Made by a program: the position numbers and the translations under genes. The notes beneath the pieces were generated by a model that was given only the letters and a program-made list of their open reading frames with translations, searched no databases and had not been told where the DNA came from. Shown piece by piece: positions 8,972-18,115 of a stretch of 64,000 nucleotides of DNA. The first letter of the stretch is position 1. Every line of letters begins with the position of its first letter. Source of the stretch: Gp6-AA40 sp035649635 (GTDB lineage: Bacteria; Acidobacteriota; Vicinamibacteria; Vicinamibacterales; UBA2999); assembly GCA_035649635.1 (NCBI GenBank), contig DASRJE010000224.1, positions 1 through 64,000 of the forward strand, given 5' to 3'.

Positions 8972-9728
8972 ACCTCACCTCGTCGGCCACGACAGGCTGT
9001 GCATGTGCCGCGGCCAGTGCTTCCGCAATCGACACTACTTCACCAATGACTAGGACGCCTGCCACCCCCTCCGGGGGTTCAGGCGCTCCCAGCTCTGCCA
9101 GTGTTCCGGCCCAGACCCATTCATCGCGCGTCGAGGCACCGCAAATGATCGCGGCACGCGACTGGGGAGACCATCCGTGCGTCATGAACGCCTGGGCGAT
9201 CTCGTCACGAGTGCCGAGCCCCATCATTACGACGACGGTGATACCGCCGGGACGCACCGACGCCAGGGCATCGTTCAAACCACGACCAGTCTGGCCGGTC
9301 AACACCAGAAACCCGGACGCCATGTTTCGATGCGTAACCGGGATACCGGCAGCTTCCGGCGCAGCAACCGCGGTCGTCACGCCGGGGACCACGTCGACGG
9401 CGATCCCGGCCTGCACAAGCACAAGCATCTCTTCTGCGCCCCGGCCGAACACGAACGGATCGCCGCCTTTCAACCGTACGACCTTCTTACCGCGCCGCGC
9501 CGCGCGAATCATCAAGCGATTGATCGTTTCCTGCTTGACGCTCGCTCGCCCGGCACGCTTACCAACGCAGAAACACTGCGCACGCGTGAGACCGCGAAGC
9601 GCCGCAGCATCGACCAAGGCATCGTACAGAACGAGATCGGCCTCTTCGACTCGTCGCAACGCGCGAAGCGTCCACAGCTCTGGATCTCCCGGACCGGCAC
9701 CCACCAGTGAAACTCGACCTAACGCCAT
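8958..9728 (-). CDS. cobA: Uroporphyrinogen-III C-methyltransferase
   Basis: The 256-residue protein starts MALGRVSLVGAGPGDPELWT, the SAM-binding glycine loop of the SUMT family, and contains VRLKGGDPFVFGRGAEE and VTHRNMASGF, both strong family signatures. It methylates uroporphyrinogen III at C2 and C7 to precorrin-2, the first committed step to siroheme. I used the ATG at 9726-9728; the longer reading frame upstream is translated from the repeat array and is not credible. Its 3' end overlaps the reductase gene by 14 bp, and precorrin-2 dehydrogenase lies 89 bp upstream, so the siroheme pathway sits beside its user enzyme. Confidence 0.9.
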   Translation of the reverse strand: MALGRVSLVGAGPGDPELWTLRALRRVEEADLVLYDALVDAAALRGLTRAQCFCVGKRAGRASVKQETINRLMIRAARRGKKVVRLKGGDPFVFGRGAEEMLVLVQAGIAVDVVPGVTTAVAAPEAAGIPVTHRNMASGFLVLTGQTGRGLNDALASVRPGGITVVVMMGLGTRDEIAQAFMTHGWSPQSRAAIICGASTRDEWVWAGTLAELGAPEPPEGVAGVLVIGEVVSIAEALAAAHAQPVVADEVRYGRS

Positions 9729-9866
9729 CGACGAACTCCCAACTTCCACCCCTCGACTTCGCTCGGGGTGGCCTGAGCGATAGTCGAAGGCCAACTTCCA
9801 ACTCCCCAATTCGCCCATCACACCCCCGTTGGGAGTTGGGAATTGGGAGTTGGGAGTTGATTGCTG
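9729..9866. repeat. Composite TTGGGAG-type inverted array between siroheme genes
   Basis: The gap holds an ACTCCCAACTTCCA-type block, a GC hairpin of the CTTCGCTCGGGGTGGCCTGAGC / GTCGAAGG kind, and then copies of GGGAGTTGGGAATTGGGAG in opposite orientation. The right block overlaps and encodes the C-terminal residues of the precorrin-2 dehydrogenase gene (ending at 9818), whose stop lies inside the array. It interrupts an otherwise tightly packed operon and may fold in the mRNA. Confidence 0.7.
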
Positions 9867-10417
9867 TCTCTCTGTTCGTACAGTCGGTTGAGCGTCTCGA
9901 GCAACATGGGTCGCCGCTCTTCCATTGGTACACGACTTCGCTTCCACTCTCGACGCGCCGCGTCGGAAGCCACCATCCACCTATCGAGGTCGGCTGGCAG
10001 CCACGCGTCGAGCGCTTCTCGAAGTAAGCCTGCCAGCGCCGGTGCGCGACCATCGGTGGAAAACGCAATCGTCACGCCCGCGCGCCGCACGACGCTGCCC
10101 GCGTACGCACTGGCATGATCGGGATCGTCCACGGCGTTGACGAATACGCGCCGTCGCTCCGCTGCCTCGAGCACCTGCTGATTGACGTCACGAGGCGCCG
10201 CCGCCACGACATACCAGGCATCGTCGACATCAGCGGCTTCGAAGGCTCGCCGCACGATCGTCACACCAGGCTGCTGAAGTTCCGCTCGAATCACGGGAGC
10301 AACCACCGTAACGCGCGCTCCGTCTGCGAGCAGGCCGGCGAGTTTGCCCGCGGCCACACGACCACCGCCAACGAGAAGAACTCGGCGATCGCGAAGCTTC
10401 AGGAAGACCGGATACAT
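9818..10417 (-). CDS. Precorrin-2 dehydrogenase / sirohydrochlorin ferrochelatase domain protein
   Basis: This 199-residue protein corresponds to the N-terminal half of CysG or yeast Met8. It has the NAD-binding VGGGRVAAGK at residues 16-25, followed by VDDPDHASAYAGSVVRRAGVT and FSTDGRAPALAGLLRE, typical of the dehydrogenase/chelatase bifunctional domain. It oxidises precorrin-2 to sirohydrochlorin and may insert iron. It follows thrC by 14 bp and precedes cobA. The last dozen residues (NQLPTPNSQLPTGV) are low-complexity and encoded by the intergenic TTGGGAG repeat, so the ancestral stop was probably lost and the protein extended by repeat sequence. Confidence 0.85.
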   Translation of the reverse strand: MYPVFLKLRDRRVLLVGGGRVAAGKLAGLLADGARVTVVAPVIRAELQQPGVTIVRRAFEAADVDDAWYVVAAAPRDVNQQVLEAAERRRVFVNAVDDPDHASAYAGSVVRRAGVTIAFSTDGRAPALAGLLREALDAWLPADLDRWMVASDAARREWKRSRVPMEERRPMLLETLNRLYEQRDSNQLPTPNSQLPTGV

Positions 10418-10431
10418 GAGAACAACCTGTC

Positions 10432-11670
10432 TTACGCGGTTACTCCCTGCGGCGAGACCACACGTTCGAAGTCCGACAGCGCTCGGCCGATTCTCACTGG
10501 CCGCTCGACGCGGTCTGCCATGATCTCAGCAGTCTTGTAACCATTGCCGGTGATGCACACCACCACCGATTCGTTGGACTTGATCACACCTCTGCGCACG
10601 AGCGCGCGCGTGGCGGCGAGCGTCGTTCCGCCGGCTGGCTCCGTGAAGATCCCTTCGGTTTGCGCGAGCAAGTCGATGGCGTCGAGGATCTCGGCATCGC
10701 TGACCATCGCGCCGCTTCCGCCGGTTTCCTTGACGACTTTAACCACCTGGAAACCGTCTGCCGGGTTGCCGATCGCCAGTGACTTCGCAATCGTGTCCGG
10801 CTTGACCGGGTCCGGGAATTCGAGGCCGGCATCGAGTGCGCGAATGACCGGTGCCGAGCCAGATGGCTGCGCCGCGTGGATACGAGGCAAGCGGCCCTGC
10901 ACGAGGCCCACTTCACTGAACTCGCGCAACCCTTTATAGATACGCGGCAGCAACGTACCACCAGCGACTGGCGACACGATGTGATCGGGATAACGCCAAC
11001 CAAGTTGCTCGGCAATCTCGAAGCCCATCGACTTGGCGCCTTCCGCGTAATAACTCCGGAGGTTGATGTTGGCGAACCCCCAGCCATATCGGTCGGCGAC
11101 CTGCGTGCACAACCGATTCACATCGTCGTAGTTGCCTTCGACGGCCACGATATGGGGTCGATAGACGGCGGCGCCGAGAATCTTCGTCGGCTCGAGGTCG
11201 TGCGGAATAAAGACGTAACACTGCAGGCCGAGACGCGCTGCGTGCGCGGCGACGCTGCCGGCAAGATTGCCCGTGGAGGCGCAACCGAACACCGGGAAGC
11301 CCAGCTCGAGCGCTTTGGTTGCCGCAACGGAAACCACCCGATCCTTGTAAGAAAACGTCGGATGGTTCACCGAGTCGTCTTTGATGTAGAGCTCGTCGAG
11401 GCCGAGGACCTCCGCCAGGCGTGATGCGCGAACGAGAGGTGTAAAGCCGGAATAGAAACCAGTAAGAGGCTCACTCACCGGCAACAACTCGAGGTAACGC
11501 CACAGCGAACGGGGACGTGATTCAATGAGCTCGCGGCTCATGACCTTCCGTACGGCTTCGTAGTCGTAGGAGACTTCAAGCGGACCGAGGCATTCGCTGC
11601 ACACCCAACTGGCCTTCGGCGGGTACTTCGCACCACATAGGTGACAGGTCAGCCCGGTCACGAACCTCAT
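10432..11670 (-). CDS. thrC: Threonine synthase
   Basis: The 412-residue PLP enzyme converts O-phosphohomoserine to threonine. An N-terminal zinc-ribbon-like segment carries cysteines at 9, 12, 24 and 27, a form seen in one branch of threonine synthases. The PLP lysine is Lys109 in HPTFSYKD, and the phosphate loop is seen in CASTGNLAGSVAAHAA and PVAGGTL. The length and the ribbon fit the class of ThrC that is close to archaeal enzymes rather than E. coli ThrC. The ATG overlaps the thrB stop by 4 bp (ATGA), so thrB and thrC are coupled. Confidence 0.92.
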   Translation of the reverse strand: MRFVTGLTCHLCGAKYPPKASWVCSECLGPLEVSYDYEAVRKVMSRELIESRPRSLWRYLELLPVSEPLTGFYSGFTPLVRASRLAEVLGLDELYIKDDSVNHPTFSYKDRVVSVAATKALELGFPVFGCASTGNLAGSVAAHAARLGLQCYVFIPHDLEPTKILGAAVYRPHIVAVEGNYDDVNRLCTQVADRYGWGFANINLRSYYAEGAKSMGFEIAEQLGWRYPDHIVSPVAGGTLLPRIYKGLREFSEVGLVQGRLPRIHAAQPSGSAPVIRALDAGLEFPDPVKPDTIAKSLAIGNPADGFQVVKVVKETGGSGAMVSDAEILDAIDLLAQTEGIFTEPAGGTTLAATRALVRRGVIKSNESVVVCITGNGYKTAEIMADRVERPVRIGRALSDFERVVSPQGVTA

Positions 11671-12626
11671 ACTGTTCTCCTCACTGCTCCCGACTCGAGG
11701 ACTCGCGAGCCCTGGTCGTCCACACCAAGCGTCCGGACGGTCGCTTCGACGCCAGCCCGCTCATACATTGATGACAAGCGCGCCGCGACGTGCGTGACAT
11801 CCGCTCTGGCCAGCAACGCGACCGAAGGCCCGGCACCAGACAGAAAAGCCCCCAGCACATCCGGATCCTCCAGAGCCAACGCCTCTCGAAGAAGCGGCAC
11901 CAGAGACGAACGTGCTGACTGATGCAAGCGGTCCTTCACGGCCTCGCGCAGTCGATCGTGCTGGCCCAGCTGCAGCGCATGCACGAGCGCGAGCACACGC
12001 TGCATGTTGAAAATGGCGTCCGCTCGAGGCACCTCGCGCGGCAGCGCAGCGCGAGCCTTCGCTGTCGCCAATCCAACGACCGGGGTCGCCACCACCAGCC
12101 GGAGATCCTGAGGCCACGACCACCGAAGCGCGTAGGGCAATGCCCCTTCGATCTCGATAACCGAATTCAGGCCGCCAAAAAGCGCGGGCGCTGCGTTATC
12201 CGCATGCCCTTCGGCCTGAGTCGCTGCGCCGAGGAGCTCCGACTCCTCCAAAGCCCCGGTAACACGCTCGAACACCCTGAGACCCGCAACCGTCGCTGCC
12301 GCGCTGCTGCCAAGCCCCGCGGCCATCGGAATCTCGCTCGTCACCTCGATCGTGACGCTTGGCCCGCGCCTTCCCGCGCGTCGAGCAGCGATGCCGAACG
12401 CGCGCTCGACTGCGTTGCTCCCCGAAACCGGCGGTGTGCTTCTGGCCACCACGAGTTTCGTTCCGCCATCGTCGCGGACATCGACAATCCGGGCCCGTAA
12501 GTACAACTCAACGGCGACGCCGAGGGTATCGAAGCCGCCACCCAGGTTGGCAACCGAGCCTGGGACTACTATTTCCTCACCGACAACGGCGTCGGCGCGA
12601 ACAGTCTCTGTCGTGTTAAGTGACAC
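11667..12626 (-). CDS. thrB: Homoserine kinase (GHMP family)
   Basis: This 319-residue GHMP kinase has VVPGSVANLGGGFDTLGVAV at the N-terminus and the ATP loop PMAAGLGSSAAATVAG near residue 100, with the C-terminal GAFLSGAGPSVALLA motif. It phosphorylates homoserine for ThrC. The start is GTG at 12624-12626 with a poor ribosome site, so the first residues are uncertain, but no better start is available before the conserved region. It lies 15 bp after hom and overlaps thrC by 4 bp, giving hom-thrB-thrC in pathway order. Confidence 0.9.
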   Translation of the reverse strand: MSLNTTETVRADAVVGEEIVVPGSVANLGGGFDTLGVAVELYLRARIVDVRDDGGTKLVVARSTPPVSGSNAVERAFGIAARRAGRRGPSVTIEVTSEIPMAAGLGSSAAATVAGLRVFERVTGALEESELLGAATQAEGHADNAAPALFGGLNSVIEIEGALPYALRWSWPQDLRLVVATPVVGLATAKARAALPREVPRADAIFNMQRVLALVHALQLGQHDRLREAVKDRLHQSARSSLVPLLREALALEDPDVLGAFLSGAGPSVALLARADVTHVAARLSSMYERAGVEATVRTLGVDDQGSRVLESGAVRRTV

Positions 12627-12641
12627 GAAATAAAAACGATA

Positions 12642-13973
12642 TCACGAATCATGATCGACCAGCATTGGCAGGGCGAGCGGCGGCTCGGCGTGCCAGCGCT
12701 CCTCGTTCATCTCACCCAAGGCTTCGAGGAGAGCGGCCTCTTCGCAAGGCTCGACAGTGACAACAAACGGAAGCCGGTCCTTGGGATAACCGGGCTCCTG
12801 CAACAGCGCATCGACGTTGACCGAGTGCCTCGCCAGCGAGCCCGCAATCGACGCCAGGATGCCGGGTTTGTCCCTGACCACGAAACGCAAGTAGTACGGC
12901 ATCGGAGGCGGCGCGATGAACGAGGCCGGCTGCCACTCCTCGGCTTCGCGTCGCGGGCCCCCCTGTGTCAAAGCCAGCAGATCGGACACAACCGCTACGG
13001 CCGTGGCGGGACCGCCGGCGCCAGCGCCGCTGAAACTGCTTTCGCCACCGTATCGACCGTAAACAGACACCACGTTGTTGGCCCCCTGATTCCGGCCGAA
13101 GCTCGAGCCCTGCGGAACAAGCACTGGCCCGACGAAGCCGTGGAAACCTCCCTCGGTCGCCTGAACTCTCGACACCTGGCGGATCGTGCAGCCCAGGCGC
13201 GTGGCGTATCGGAAGTCGGCGGTCGACAGCGGGCGAATCGAGCGTTTCGGAACGTCGGACATTTGCAGATGACGATGGAACGCAATGCCGGCAAGCACGA
13301 CGAGTTTTGCGGCCGCGTCGAAGCCATCGACGTCTGCGGTCGGATCTGCTTCGGCATAGCCCAGTCGCTGTGCATCGGCGAGGACGATGTCCATTGCTTC
13401 GCCGGTCGCAGACATCCGGCTCAGGATGTAGTTACAGGTCCCGTTCAGAATGCCCGCAACGCCGGTGAGTTCGTCACCAGCAAGCCCCTCTCGCACGCCG
13501 TGAATGAGCGGCACGCCGCCGCCCACGGCGGCCTCGAAGCGGAGCCTCACACCGGCACCAGCCGCTTCCCGCAACAGCTCGGGCCCGTGGGCCGCGAGCA
13601 ACATCTTGTTGGCCGTGACCACCGAAGCGCCTCGCTCGATCGCCTGGCTGACCCATTCGCGCGCGGGTGTTACACCGCCGACAACTTCAACAACGACGTC
13701 AGGAGCACCGGCGAGGACTTCATCGAAGTTGTCGGTCCAGACGACCGAGGCCGGTACCCAATCGGCGCGCTTGCGAGCGACACCACGATTGAACACGTGG
13801 GTCAAGTGGAGTCGGTTGGCCAACTCAGGGCGCTCGACCAGGATTCGGGCAACGGAGGCGCCGACAGTTCCAAAACCGAGAAGCGCGATCTTGAGTGGAG
13901 TCTTCGACTCCGGGCTCTCCGCACTTGGCTCCCGGTTCCTCGCTTCAGTTTCTGGACTCTTGGCTTGCGGCAT
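12642..13973 (-). CDS. hom: Homoserine dehydrogenase with C-terminal ACT domain
   Basis: The 443-residue enzyme reduces aspartate semialdehyde to homoserine. The NAD(P) loop is LLGFGTVGASVARIL near the N-terminus, the substrate/catalytic segment is AAVGGGVPLIHGVREGLAGD and GILNGTCNYILSRM, and the C-terminus (LRFVVRDKPGILASIAGSLA) is an ACT domain that usually mediates threonine feedback inhibition. The ATG at 13971-13973 gives a short hydrophilic leader rich in E, S and P before the core. It is the first gene of the minus-strand run and is divergent from aguB with about 38 bp between starts, so promoters must overlap. Confidence 0.92.
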   Translation of the reverse strand: MPQAKSPETEARNREPSAESPESKTPLKIALLGFGTVGASVARILVERPELANRLHLTHVFNRGVARKRADWVPASVVWTDNFDEVLAGAPDVVVEVVGGVTPAREWVSQAIERGASVVTANKMLLAAHGPELLREAAGAGVRLRFEAAVGGGVPLIHGVREGLAGDELTGVAGILNGTCNYILSRMSATGEAMDIVLADAQRLGYAEADPTADVDGFDAAAKLVVLAGIAFHRHLQMSDVPKRSIRPLSTADFRYATRLGCTIRQVSRVQATEGGFHGFVGPVLVPQGSSFGRNQGANNVVSVYGRYGGESSFSGAGAGGPATAVAVVSDLLALTQGGPRREAEEWQPASFIAPPPMPYYLRFVVRDKPGILASIAGSLARHSVNVDALLQEPGYPKDRLPFVVTVEPCEEAALLEALGEMNEERWHAEPPLALPMLVDHDS

Positions 13974-14011
13974 CGCTCTACAGTTTACAGGCTGCAGCTG
14001 CCGTACACTGA

Positions 14012-14929
14012 ATGCTGAACATGGACCGAGATCCAAGAGCCTCGTTCACCATCGGCCTCATCCAGGATCACGCGACCGCAGACGTCTCGTCGAACCTGCA
14101 GCGAACCGAACGGCTGGTCCGCGACGCAGCTCGTAAGGGCGCTCAGATCGTGTGCCTGAAGGAGCTGTTTCAGTCGCCGTACTTCTGCAAATCGCAGCAG
14201 AGCGAGCGATTCGATCTCGCCGAACCGATTCCAGGTCCTACGACGGACGCGATGCAGCGGCTGGCCAGGGAGCTGCAGATTGTTCTGGTCGTGCCGGTCT
14301 TCGAACGGCAGGCAGCTGGAGTCTACCGGAATTCAGCGGCCATCCTCGATGCCGATGGTTCGCTGCTCGGCGTCTATCGGAAGATGCATATTCCAGACGA
14401 CCCGCTGTTCAACGAAAAGTATTACTTCACGCCCGGCGACGACTCGCCGCAGACAGCCGGGTTCAAGGTGTGGAAGACACGCTACGCCACGATCGGCGTG
14501 TTGATCTGCTGGGATCAGTGGTACCCGGAGGCCGCGCGCATCACGTCTCTGCTTGGCGCCCAGGTGTTGTTCTATCCAACGGCCATCGGCTGGCATCCTT
14601 CCGAGCGCGGCGAGTGGGGGCAGGCACAGGTCGACGCGTGGCGCACGATTCAGCGCTCGCATGCCATCGCGAATGGCGTCTTCGTTGCGGCACCCAATCG
14701 CGTCGGTCACGAGGACGAACCCGGTACCAACGGCATCACGTTCTTCGGTCACTCGTTCATCGTCGATCCATTCGGTCGCTATATCGCCGAAGCAGGTGAG
14801 AACGAGGAAGTCCTCATCGCGCGATGCGATCCGGCACTGATCGAAACGGTTCGACGGAACTGGCCGTTCCTGCGTGACAGACGCATCGACGCGTACGGTC
14901 CCATTCTCAATCGGTATCTCGGCGCGTGA
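14012..14929 (+). CDS. aguB: N-carbamoylputrescine amidase
   Basis: The 305-residue nitrilase-superfamily enzyme has the catalytic triad Glu51 (CLKELFQSPYFC), Lys124 (VYRKMHIPDD) and Cys166 (LICWDQWYPEAAR). The long GWHPSERGEWGQAQVDAWRT segment and NEKYYFTPG are characteristic of N-carbamoylputrescine amidases. It releases CO2 and NH3 from N-carbamoylputrescine to give putrescine. A second ATG three codons downstream (14021) is an equally possible start. The stop overlaps the GTG of aguA, confirming a two-gene agmatine unit. Confidence 0.92.
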   Translation: MLNMDRDPRASFTIGLIQDHATADVSSNLQRTERLVRDAARKGAQIVCLKELFQSPYFCKSQQSERFDLAEPIPGPTTDAMQRLARELQIVLVVPVFERQAAGVYRNSAAILDADGSLLGVYRKMHIPDDPLFNEKYYFTPGDDSPQTAGFKVWKTRYATIGVLICWDQWYPEAARITSLLGAQVLFYPTAIGWHPSERGEWGQAQVDAWRTIQRSHAIANGVFVAAPNRVGHEDEPGTNGITFFGHSFIVDPFGRYIAEAGENEEVLIARCDPALIETVRRNWPFLRDRRIDAYGPILNRYLGA

Positions 14930-15990
14930 CCCGTCCTCGTTCTCCGTACAGGATGCCGGCGGAGTGGGAGCCTCACCGCGCCACGTGGATCGCGTGGCCG
15001 CATCACGAGCCGGACTGGCCGGGAAAATTCGGACCCATTCCCTGGGTGTACGCCGAGATCGCTCGTGTCCTCGCGCTGCACGAGCGGGTTGAGATTCTCT
15101 GCCAGTCACAAGAGGTCGCCGAATCCGCACGCGCGATGCTGACTGCGCACGGGGCTCGGCTCGATGCGATACGCCTTCACGAGGTACCGACGGACCGCGT
15201 GTGGCTCCGTGACTCGGCGCCGATTGCCGTGCACAACGACTCGCGCGAGGTTGTGTTGCTGGATTGGACGTTCAACGCGTGGGCCAAGTACGACAACTGG
15301 GCGCTCGACGATCGAGTCGGCTCGGCGATCGCTGCACTCACCGGATTGCGCCGCGAAGAACCACGCCGCGACGCTGGAGAGCCCATCGTGCTCGAAGGCG
15401 GCGGCATCGACGTCAACGGCGATGGCCTGCTGCTCGTCACCGAGGAATGGTTATTGAGCGACACGCAGGTGCGAAACCCCGGACTGACTCGCGCGGACTA
15501 CGAGGAAATCTTCGCGCGCTGGCTCGGCATCGATCGCACGATCTGGCTCGGCGAGGGATGCGTCGGTGACGATACCCACGGTCATATCGACGACATCGCG
15601 CGGTTCGTTGCGCGCGACACCGTCGTCGTGGCAGTAGAGCCGGACCCTGCCGACGAGAACCATGCGCGATCGATGGACAACCTGCATCGACTCGAACGCG
15701 CATCCAACGCACCCGGCGTGGCAGCCCTTCACATCGTCACGCTGCCATTTCCGAGGGCCGTGATGATGAACGGTGAGCGATTACCGGCTAGCTACGCCAA
15801 CTTCTACATGGCGAATGGCGTCGTGCTGGTTCCGACCTTCAACGACCCGAACGATCGCGTCGCACTCGACATTCTCGCGAACCTGCTACCGACGCATCGA
15901 ATCGTCGGCATTCACGCCGTCGATCTGGTCTGGGGGCTCGGCACGCTGCACTGCCTGACGCAGCAGGAACCGGCGAAATTCGATTCTTGA
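14926..15990 (+). CDS. aguA: Agmatine deiminase
   Basis: The 354-residue enzyme starts at a GTG that overlaps the aguB stop by 4 bp. Family signatures include MPAEWEPHRATWIAWPH, VWLRDSAPI, the LEGGGIDVNGDGLLLVTEEW segment, and the nucleophilic cysteine near residue 343 in GLGTLHCLTQQ. It converts agmatine to N-carbamoylputrescine and ammonia. Together with AguB it gives the arginine-decarboxylase-dependent route to putrescine; no arginine decarboxylase is in the window. It ends in a repeat-filled convergent gap. Confidence 0.93.
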   Translation: MTRPRSPYRMPAEWEPHRATWIAWPHHEPDWPGKFGPIPWVYAEIARVLALHERVEILCQSQEVAESARAMLTAHGARLDAIRLHEVPTDRVWLRDSAPIAVHNDSREVVLLDWTFNAWAKYDNWALDDRVGSAIAALTGLRREEPRRDAGEPIVLEGGGIDVNGDGLLLVTEEWLLSDTQVRNPGLTRADYEEIFARWLGIDRTIWLGEGCVGDDTHGHIDDIARFVARDTVVVAVEPDPADENHARSMDNLHRLERASNAPGVAALHIVTLPFPRAVMMNGERLPASYANFYMANGVVLVPTFNDPNDRVALDILANLLPTHRIVGIHAVDLVWGLGTLHCLTQQEPAKFDS

Positions 15991-16137
15991 TTGATCTTTG
16001 ATTATTGAATCGTTGTTGATTGCCGATTGTTGAATGTTGATTGGTTCGGTCGAGGCGCAATCACCAATCAGAAATCACCACTCAACAACGTTTCAACAAT
16101 CAAGAATCGTCACATCAATAATGATTGTGCATTGTGG
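15991..16137. repeat. TTGATTG-type foldback between convergent genes
   Basis: The left part holds repeats of TTGATT, TTGTTGATTG and TTGAATG, and the right part their complements (CAATCA, CAACAACG, CAACAATCAAGAATCG). The block separates convergent aguA and a TonB receptor gene and can fold into a long imperfect hairpin, so it is a plausible bidirectional terminator. Confidence 0.7.
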
Positions 16138-17919
16138 TCATCGAGCAGAGATCGCGAGCGAGATACTGACAGCAGCCCCCGGCATTGCAACACCGGCAAT
16201 CTCCTGGTAGTCGACATCAAACAGGTTCGTGCCGTCGACGAAGAGGTCGAACATGCGGCTGATTCGTTTTCCAAGTCGCGTGTCCAGCAACACGTAGTCG
16301 GACGTGCCCGTTGAGCGAGAGCGTCGCCGGTATTCCACTCGTGGCGCCACGCGGAACCCGGCGGGGAGCGGAACGGCTGCCGCCGCGGTGAACGACTGTG
16401 GCGCGTAGTCGAGGACGTATTTCGACAACTGATCGACCGTCGCGGCGTCGATATCGATTGCCGTGTACTGCGCATGCACGAAGACGCCGGACCCGAGCGT
16501 CTTCTGAACACCGATTTCCAATCCAAGCGTGTCGACGTCGCGGACGTTGTAGGTCTGCCACCGGTCGACCGTCGTCGGACGAAGCCAATCGATCACGTCC
16601 TTATCCTGGCGCGTGAACAGGGTGGTCTGCAGTAACCATCCGCCTCGGAGGATGACGTCTGCGCCGGCTTCCTCGGCCCATGCGGTCTCTGGTCCGATAT
16701 CCTCTCGCGCCAGGTTCGCAGGGTCGGAGTAATAACGCTCGGTGAACGTCGGCACTCGAAAGGCGCGCGCGATCGATCCACGCAGGCGCACCGATGGCGT
16801 CGCCCACCATCCGGCACCGACCGACGGGTTCCAGGACGTCCCGAACTGATCGTACGTATCAACGCGGAGCAGACTCTCGAGTTGGACACCTGGGCCAACT
16901 TCCTGCCGCCACTCGCCATACGCGCTGATGCGAGAGGTCTCGTGGTCGCCGAGATTCGTCGATCGGATCCAGTCGCCACCGCCCTCGAGTCCAACGGTGA
17001 GCGATCCACGATCAGCCACAAGTCGAGAGCCACTGGCCGAGACGAGGACGGCATGAGTCCGATGACGATTGTCGGATAGCGCCGGCGTGATCTGATTGAA
17101 CACGAAACGGTCGCCGTGCGTTCGATACGATGCCTGGCCGTCGATGCTCCAGCCGCCGATCTCGCCGAACCTGTGGTCAGCGGCCAGGAGCGTCTGGTTG
17201 GTCCATTCGCGCGATGGCGCGTTGCCGCCATAGAAGTTGTTGGCGCCGAATTCCTTCCACAGATACGAGATCGACAGCCCGGTACGATTGCCGAACGTGG
17301 TTCGCGAGCGCGCGAGCGCCTGTTTGAAATCGCGGTCGTACATGAACCCGTCGGATCGATCGAATGAGACCCCGGCGGATTCGCGCACGTCACCGCGCGC
17401 CACGTCAGCCTGTCCCCGGCCAGCAACCAGCCCGAAGCTGCCACCTTCGACAGCAGCCGACTCGGTCGATTCGCGCCGGGTCACCACGTTGATCGTGCCG
17501 CCGACGGCGTCGGCCCCGAACAACGACGAACCCGGGCCGTACAGAATCTCGATCCGCTCAACGAGATCGAGCGGCACCGGAATGTCGCCGTTGTGATGGC
17601 CCGATTGGGCATCGTTCAGCCGCACGCCGTCGACGAGCATGAGCATCTGACCGAAGGTCGCTCCGCGAAGCGCAAAGTCCGTCTGGACACCTCGCGAGCC
17701 GCGCGCGCGGACATCGATCGACGACGCCAGCCTCAATACATCCGCGATGCTATGCACCGGCAGTGACTCGATCTGCTGCCGCGTAATGATGGTCATCGTC
17801 CTGGTCACGCTGCCGAGTTCGACCGGCCGGGCGGCCGCGGTTACAACGACCGTCTGTCGGAAATCCTGCGCGTACAGGGGTGTGCATATCAGACAAAGGA
17901 GAAGAGGCCCTTTTTTCAT
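16138..17919 (-). CDS. TonB-dependent outer-membrane receptor, BtuB-sized
   Basis: The 593-residue protein starts with a signal peptide (MKKGPLLLCLICTPLYAQ), a TonB-box-like TVVVTAAARP, and a plug domain with IADVLRLASSIDVRARG, LVDGVRLND and RIEILYGPGSSLFGADAVGG. The remainder reads as a 22-strand barrel. It transports a chelate or cofactor across the outer membrane using TonB energy. The length and plug are close to BtuB and small siderophore receptors, but no B12 riboswitch is visible in the 196-bp gap shared with the divergent receptor gene, so the ligand is open. Confidence 0.85.
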   Translation of the reverse strand: MKKGPLLLCLICTPLYAQDFRQTVVVTAAARPVELGSVTRTMTIITRQQIESLPVHSIADVLRLASSIDVRARGSRGVQTDFALRGATFGQMLMLVDGVRLNDAQSGHHNGDIPVPLDLVERIEILYGPGSSLFGADAVGGTINVVTRRESTESAAVEGGSFGLVAGRGQADVARGDVRESAGVSFDRSDGFMYDRDFKQALARSRTTFGNRTGLSISYLWKEFGANNFYGGNAPSREWTNQTLLAADHRFGEIGGWSIDGQASYRTHGDRFVFNQITPALSDNRHRTHAVLVSASGSRLVADRGSLTVGLEGGGDWIRSTNLGDHETSRISAYGEWRQEVGPGVQLESLLRVDTYDQFGTSWNPSVGAGWWATPSVRLRGSIARAFRVPTFTERYYSDPANLAREDIGPETAWAEEAGADVILRGGWLLQTTLFTRQDKDVIDWLRPTTVDRWQTYNVRDVDTLGLEIGVQKTLGSGVFVHAQYTAIDIDAATVDQLSKYVLDYAPQSFTAAAAVPLPAGFRVAPRVEYRRRSRSTGTSDYVLLDTRLGKRISRMFDLFVDGTNLFDVDYQEIAGVAMPGAAVSISLAISAR

Positions 17920-18115
17920 CCGGTCAGCAATATTCGCACAGCGGCGCGCAGGGCCTGCGACTTCTTTGACATATCACTCCGCGAAATCCCGATCGCCGCC
18001 GGACGGGTCTCGGAACATTGAACGTGAAATAGCCGTTGATTCAAGCGAGGACTGGATGCAACATGCGCCACGTTATCGCAGGCGTTTGGGCTTCTCGAAT
18101 CGTAGGGAGGTAGGA

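Noticed and set aside
9729..9980. Longer cobA start including the repeat array
   Set aside because: The added residues come from the TTGGGAG array and a palindrome and have no similarity to SUMT enzymes.
12651..14018. Long plus-strand open frame (455 codons) opposite hom
   Set aside because: It lacks any recognisable motif, lies antisense to a perfectly conserved homoserine dehydrogenase, and such long frames are expected opposite GC-rich genes.
17966..17971. TTGACA as promoter for receptor 1
   Set aside because: No acceptable -10 lies 16-18 bases downstream.
17747..18115. N-terminal extension of receptor 1
   Set aside because: The extension overlaps the divergent receptor gene and its signal peptide would become internal; the ATG at 18116 has a strong ribosome site.
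17920..18115. Cobalamin riboswitch upstream of the BtuB-sized receptor
   Set aside because: No B12-box-like GCCACTG segment or the expected long structured leader is present in the 196-bp gap.
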